Assembly (NCBI RefSeq): GCF_026210795.1
Contig: NC_089432.1
Span: forward strand, 5,084,001 to 5,148,000
DNA from: Rhizophagus irregularis
Taxonomy: Eukaryota > Glomeromycota > Glomeromycetes > Glomerales > Glomeraceae
Length of the DNA stretch: 64,000 nucleotides
Direction of reading: 5' to 3'
Shown here in pieces: positions 59,914 through 64,000 of this stretch. The notes below the pieces were generated by a model, which made no database searches, was not told the DNA's origin, and was given only the letters and a program-made list of their open reading frames with translations. Position 1 is the first letter of the stretch; every line of letters begins with the position of its first letter. A program made the translations under genes and the position numbers.

Positions 59914-60408
59914 ATGTCTTATCAATTGTGTGCAAATATTATCTCTACTGTTTTCAATGAAATACCAATCAATAAATGCTATAACCTTCCTCAACAAATC
60001 GAAACTCTTCAACAAATTGAAACTCTTCAACATCCATCATTATTTCAACATCTATCATTACTTCCATTACTTTTTTACATTCTTTTTATAATCCTTCTCA
60101 TAAATACCAATCTCCTCAATCATATAATTGTTTTGTTTTTTATTTCATTGAAATACATAATTATTATACTCTTTTTCATTCTTAAACATCTCCCTTCTCT
60201 TCCTTCATATCTCTATAATTTATTTTACGCTTTTAAAAATTTTTTGCTATATATATTATTATCATTTACTATTTATATATTATCTACCTTATCATCAATT
60301 CTTCTTCATCTTCTTTTTTTGCTTAATTGCATAATTTATATTCTCCACTTTTTTTATTCTTTGCTTTATAAATTAACCTATTTATTAAATAATATAATTT
60401 CCCAATAG
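59914..60408 (+). CDS. Predicted small multi-pass membrane protein, unknown
   Basis: Intact ORF of 164 codons. The start context is favourable (GAAAATGTC). A polar N-terminus of about 45 residues contains the near-repeat QQIETLQQIETLQ. From residue 48 on the protein is almost wholly hydrophobic (Leu, Ile, Phe, Tyr), giving about four or five potential membrane segments with short polar breaks such as KHLPSLPSY and KNFL. The upstream region has a TATATATATA stretch near 59785 and three imperfect copies of CAAATATTATTTTTC. AT-rich DNA can produce Leu/Ile/Phe-rich frames by chance, so the gene call is moderate. No family recognised. Confidence 0.4.
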   Translation: MSYQLCANIISTVFNEIPINKCYNLPQQIETLQQIETLQHPSLFQHLSLLPLLFYILFIILLINTNLLNHIIVLFFISLKYIIIILFFILKHLPSLPSYLYNLFYAFKNFLLYILLSFTIYILSTLSSILLHLLFLLNCIIYILHFFYSLLYKLTYLLNNIISQ

Positions 60409-60537
60409 CTTAGTTACTATCTTTTTCTTTTCTTTTTTTCTTTCTCAATAATCTTATATTACGTAGCTAGGTCCATTGCTTACCAAATATAGCATGGAGA
60501 CGTAATCTTTTACCCTTTGGTCAACTTGGGAATACTT

Positions 60538-60778
60538 GGCCATTCTTAGATAGATAATTTTTATAAGGGGATCGTTTGCATCGCCCATGAAGCATTGCAC
60601 AGCGCTGATTGGTGTCAGAGAGATCCTTTGTCTTATAAAAATTTACCCTTTTTTGATCATTTGACCATTCTTAGATAGATAAATTTTACAAGGGGATCGT
60701 TTGCATCGCCCAATGCTAATTGGTGTCAGAGAGATCCTTTGTCTTGTAAAATTTACCTTTCTTGATCATTTGATCTAT
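60538..60778 (+). repeat. Two-copy tandem repeat, 125 bp period
   Basis: CCATTCTTAGATAGATAA, GGGGATCGTTTGCATCGCCC and GGTGTCAGAGAGATCCTTTG occur at 60540-60640 and again from 60665. The second copy lacks about 15 bases. Base composition is more balanced than the surroundings; the origin is unclear. Confidence 0.8.
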
Positions 60779-61156
60779 CTCATGTGATTTCATTCTTTAC
60801 ATGTGATACCCTTTATTTCATTCCTTTGTTGAGTTCTTTCCTTAATAACTTATTAACTCAACATTATCCATCACCGTTGGTTCCACAATTTTTGTGTCCA
60901 AGTTCAATTCTTGGAGGTGATTTTCTTACTAATTAGTCTTTTTTTCAGTTTTCTATTGATGTGCGTGATATTTTAATAATGTTTAATGGGTGCAACAAAA
61001 AACATGGGGTCAAAAAATTGTAAGCTTTCTCTCTGGTTGCGTTAATTTTTGAAGTGTAAAAATATAAATTTTTAAATTTTCAATAAGTATCAAACGTATT
61101 TTGGATTCAGAGGACAAAGCCAACAAAGTAGAAATCATGACCAAAATTCCTTTAAA

Positions 61157-61360
61157 ATGAATAACATTGCACCAAAGGAAGCCGTTGAAGTCATAAAGAA
61201 GTATCGCGTGGATGGGAAAAAAATGTACATACAAAACAAAGTGACCGATGATGCATCAGGTCTAAAAGAGGTAAAGGAAAAGCTAATAGAACTGGAAGAG
61301 ATTAATACAACAGCTTCTATGGGAACACATCAGAACGGAGGTGCTAAAGAGAATTATTGA
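61157..61360 (+). CDS. Small hypothetical ORF
   Basis: 67 codons from an ATG, with balanced composition (APKEAVEVIKKYRVDGKKMY, then EVKEKLIELEEIN). It is predicted helical and charged. No domain recognised. It may be the last exon or a fragment of a longer gene. Its codon use is unlike the surrounding AT-rich noise, which is the only support. Confidence 0.3.
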   Translation: MNNIAPKEAVEVIKKYRVDGKKMYIQNKVTDDASGLKEVKEKLIELEEINTTASMGTHQNGGAKENY

Positions 61361-63440
61361 TGATGCAACTTTGCCGATCCTGATTGAATTTTGGTTTGAT
61401 TATCTATTAAAAGGCTCATTTAAACTGCTTCGTTATTGAAATCATGTTAAATTGCGCGTGACATCATATGTAAGTGAGAGCAGTCTTACTAGTGATATTT
61501 AAGTATATCATTGATCGATCTGTAACGTTCTACGTTATGATTGTTAAAATAAAAAAATAACATCATATTAATGAATGTCAATTCTTTGGTAAATGACTAA
61601 TCTGAAGCATCTCGTGGCTCGTGCAAATTGACTTTTATTTATCAGCAATTTTAATTTAAATTACAAATTAAGAAAATTGTAAGAATAGCTAAAATTTTAG
61701 TGTTTAAGTAATATAAATAGTAAAAAATAATAAAATAATGTATATAAATAGTGAAGAATAAAGAAAAAAATTATATAAAACTATAAGCAATGTTGATTTG
61801 AATTTATAATTCTTTCGCATCTAAATAATTATGTTGCAATGATATTTTTAATCTATAATTCTTTCGTATCTAATAAATAATTATGTAAAAAAAAAAACTT
61901 TTAGCGATAAAATTCGTCTTTCTAATTTTTGAATAAAAATTTAAATTTTGTCATTATCTACAACAAGTAAATAAAAAATAATTTTTGTTTTGTAAAATAA
62001 TTATTTTACTTACAAAATGACGCTTCTTATATTTTGTTGCACCTGTAGTATTATTTCTTCGTTAATTTGGACATCTGAAAAAAAAATTATTCATAATTAA
62101 TAAAATTTTTGTAACTGATGAATAACGATCATACATACCATGTTTTGAAGCTTTTCAATATTAAATAATTTGGAGCTACCTAAAATTATTAAAAATTTGT
62201 TATTCGTTTGTCTATTTCAACTACAAAAAAAAATTTTCATGTATTACGAATAAAATTATAATAATTTTAAAATTCCGACTACTTGATTTATTAAAATCTT
62301 CGACTAAAAAAAAAAAAAATTATCAACCAATTAATTTTAAAAAATATATTAAATATATTATTGTTATAAATTTAATAATTACTTACTATTATTATCAGGG
62401 ATTTCAAAATCATACGGTGTACTGTGAAATGCTGTTAAAGAATTAAAGATATCGTAAAAAAAAAAATTATATACTCAATATACAACCTATGATATTTCGA
62501 GACTATTACAATTAAAATATTTTCAAAATAGAAAATTTTCAATTATACCTTCTAGTTCTTATCAAATACAAAGTTAATTGTAATAACTTTAACAACTAGT
62601 TCTAACTAATTAATATTGTCAGATAAAATTCTTTTGAGTAATAAAATTCTACTGCATACCATAAACTTATTTAATAAAAAGTTTAAAAAGGTTTACGATA
62701 TCTTTACAATACATATTATGCAAAAAAATAACTAATTTCGGAGTTTTTTAAATTGGGAAAAGGTAATTTTGCCTTTACATATTTAGTAATATGATGAATA
62801 AATTTATCTAAAAGCACATTATGACTAAATGAAAATATTAGCGTTTGATTTTAGATAAAAATTAAAATAATATAATAACATTATCAACATAATATAATTC
62901 AGTATTAATTAATTGAAATTTTCAAGACATAAAATTTCAGATGATTGAAAGTCTTATCACAAAAGGCAAATTCATTTAATTTATATTGTATTTGAAATAA
63001 CCTTTGAATTCTTAATAATATTCATAAGATTTGTACAAAAAAAAAAATACATAATTATTAAAGAAATATACTATAAATTTTTAATTATTCATTCATAAAC
63101 TATTATATATTAAATTATCCAATATGTCAATATTCAATATTTCAGACATTTCTTTTTCAAATCCAAATGAGATAAATTTTTTACTGTATGAAAATAACGA
63201 CACGTTTTACAACAAAAGCATTGCAGATCGTGCAGGTCGATAATCTTGAATATCAAAAAATATCATGTGGTGCACTCACGTGTAAAGAAATTTATCAGAA
63301 CTCACCTGGAAATTTTAGCTAAAAGAAATTGTCAACATATCATATCAACAACAAAAGAAGAGTTGTAAAGGATGTCGAGCTATTTTGAATCACGCTCAAA
63401 AAAGATAACAACAGAAAAATCTGATGTAATGATTAATTAA
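61361..63440. other. AT-rich intergenic region, nothing recognised
   Basis: Two kilobases without a supported gene. Short A-rich and T-rich runs only. At 63120-63260 a frame reads ISDISFSNPNEINF before breaking, perhaps part of the eroded ORF that follows. Confidence 0.45.
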
Positions 63441-63740
63441 ACAGATATAAGAGAAACCATATATAATTCTTTAACTTTTTTAAGTAATATTAATAAGCTT
63501 TATGAGGGAGAAAATACTGAATTAAGCATGTGTTTTGATATTGAGTTATCAACATTAGTTAATGCGATTTTATAAAATAATGGTAGTGAAAATATTGAAA
63601 ATATTAATTCTGAAATTGGGCATTATATATTATCTCTTATATCAGAAGGTGATGGCTATATGTGGGTTTCCATTTTAGGAGTGAAAAAAAGGGCTCTCTT
63701 CTTCTTGAAAAACAAACAACAAACATTCATTGTTAGATAA
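63441..63740 (+). pseudogene. Eroded ORF near the window end, unknown family
   Basis: One frame is readable for 99 codons, interrupted by a single TAA at 63573-63575. Before it: IRETIYNSLTFLSNINKLYE and MCFDIELSTLVNAIL. After it: INSEIGHYILSLISEGDG. Coding-like amino acid use suggests a former exon. No family assigned. It may extend upstream in other frames. Confidence 0.35.
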
Positions 63741-64000
63741 ACAAAGAGATACTCCTGATTATTTAAAATGATACCGGCATTGTAATAGGTCAAATAGGTC
63801 AATAAACATTGAATTAATATCATTTTTAAGCTAAATGTCATCTTTGGTTAAAAAAATATTTGGCCAAGTTTTAAATTATTGGAAAAGATGAATGATGATA
63901 TTAAAGCACTAAAAAATCGTCAAACTACACTAAAAACTTGGAGAAATTGAACCATAATGCGTTGTATTAGGAATAATATTATATCATATTTGTAAAGTAT

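Overview
The window looks like nuclear DNA of an arbuscular mycorrhizal fungus, most likely Rhizophagus or a close relative. The reasons are very AT-rich intergenic DNA, short GT-AG introns, expanded kinase genes that join a TKL-type kinase domain to Sel1-like repeats, a decayed Crinkler-type leader, a decayed trypsin-like gene of a kind I recall from Rhizophagus, and a young Ty3/gypsy retrotransposon with several non-autonomous DNA transposons. The species is inferred; no rRNA or housekeeping gene confirms it.

Layout. Positions 1-9.0 kb hold two intact five-exon kinase-Sel1 genes (1483-3797 and 6656-8990, both +). Positions 9.4-11.4 kb hold a broken Crinkler N-terminal domain and a broken trypsin-like gene. 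Positions 11.4-16.1 kb are mostly non-coding, with a small hAT-type MITE (13227-13441) and a short palindromic element. A kinase-Sel1 pseudogene lies at 16132-18345. Positions 20.8-36.2 kb carry two tandem minus-strand copies of an unrecognised, probably lineage-specific gene (G1 and G2). G1 is decayed. G2 is split by a complete 10.5 kb Ty3/gypsy element (25148-35679) with near-identical LTRs. That element was itself invaded twice: a 2.3 kb element flanked by TA sits in its 5' LTR, and an 811 bp hAT-like element sits in its integrase.

Positions 37.6-39.7 kb hold an intact kinase-Sel1 gene (+). Positions 40.9-41.9 kb hold a 1.08 kb hAT-like element built from inverted and direct copies of a 182 bp unit. 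Positions 43-48 kb are largely non-coding. Another intact kinase-Sel1 gene (48790-50807) and a pseudogene copy (52580-54583) follow on the minus strand. Positions 55-64 kb contain a possible small membrane protein (59914-60408), tandem repeats and weak or broken ORFs.

How it fits together. The six kinase-Sel1 copies share one five-exon structure. Four of them also share flanking blocks and a promoter-proximal CACGTG, so they behave as a birth-and-death array: four intact coding sequences, two pseudogenes, two orientations and mobile elements in the gaps. The most striking signal is at the gag/pol junction of the retrotransposon. A UUUAAAC heptamer lies directly before the gag stop, five bases before a sequence that can fold into an H-type pseudoknot, and pol is open in the -1 frame. 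The second is an array of about a dozen units inside the 2.3 kb element, each able to form two hairpins whose arms change together from unit to unit.
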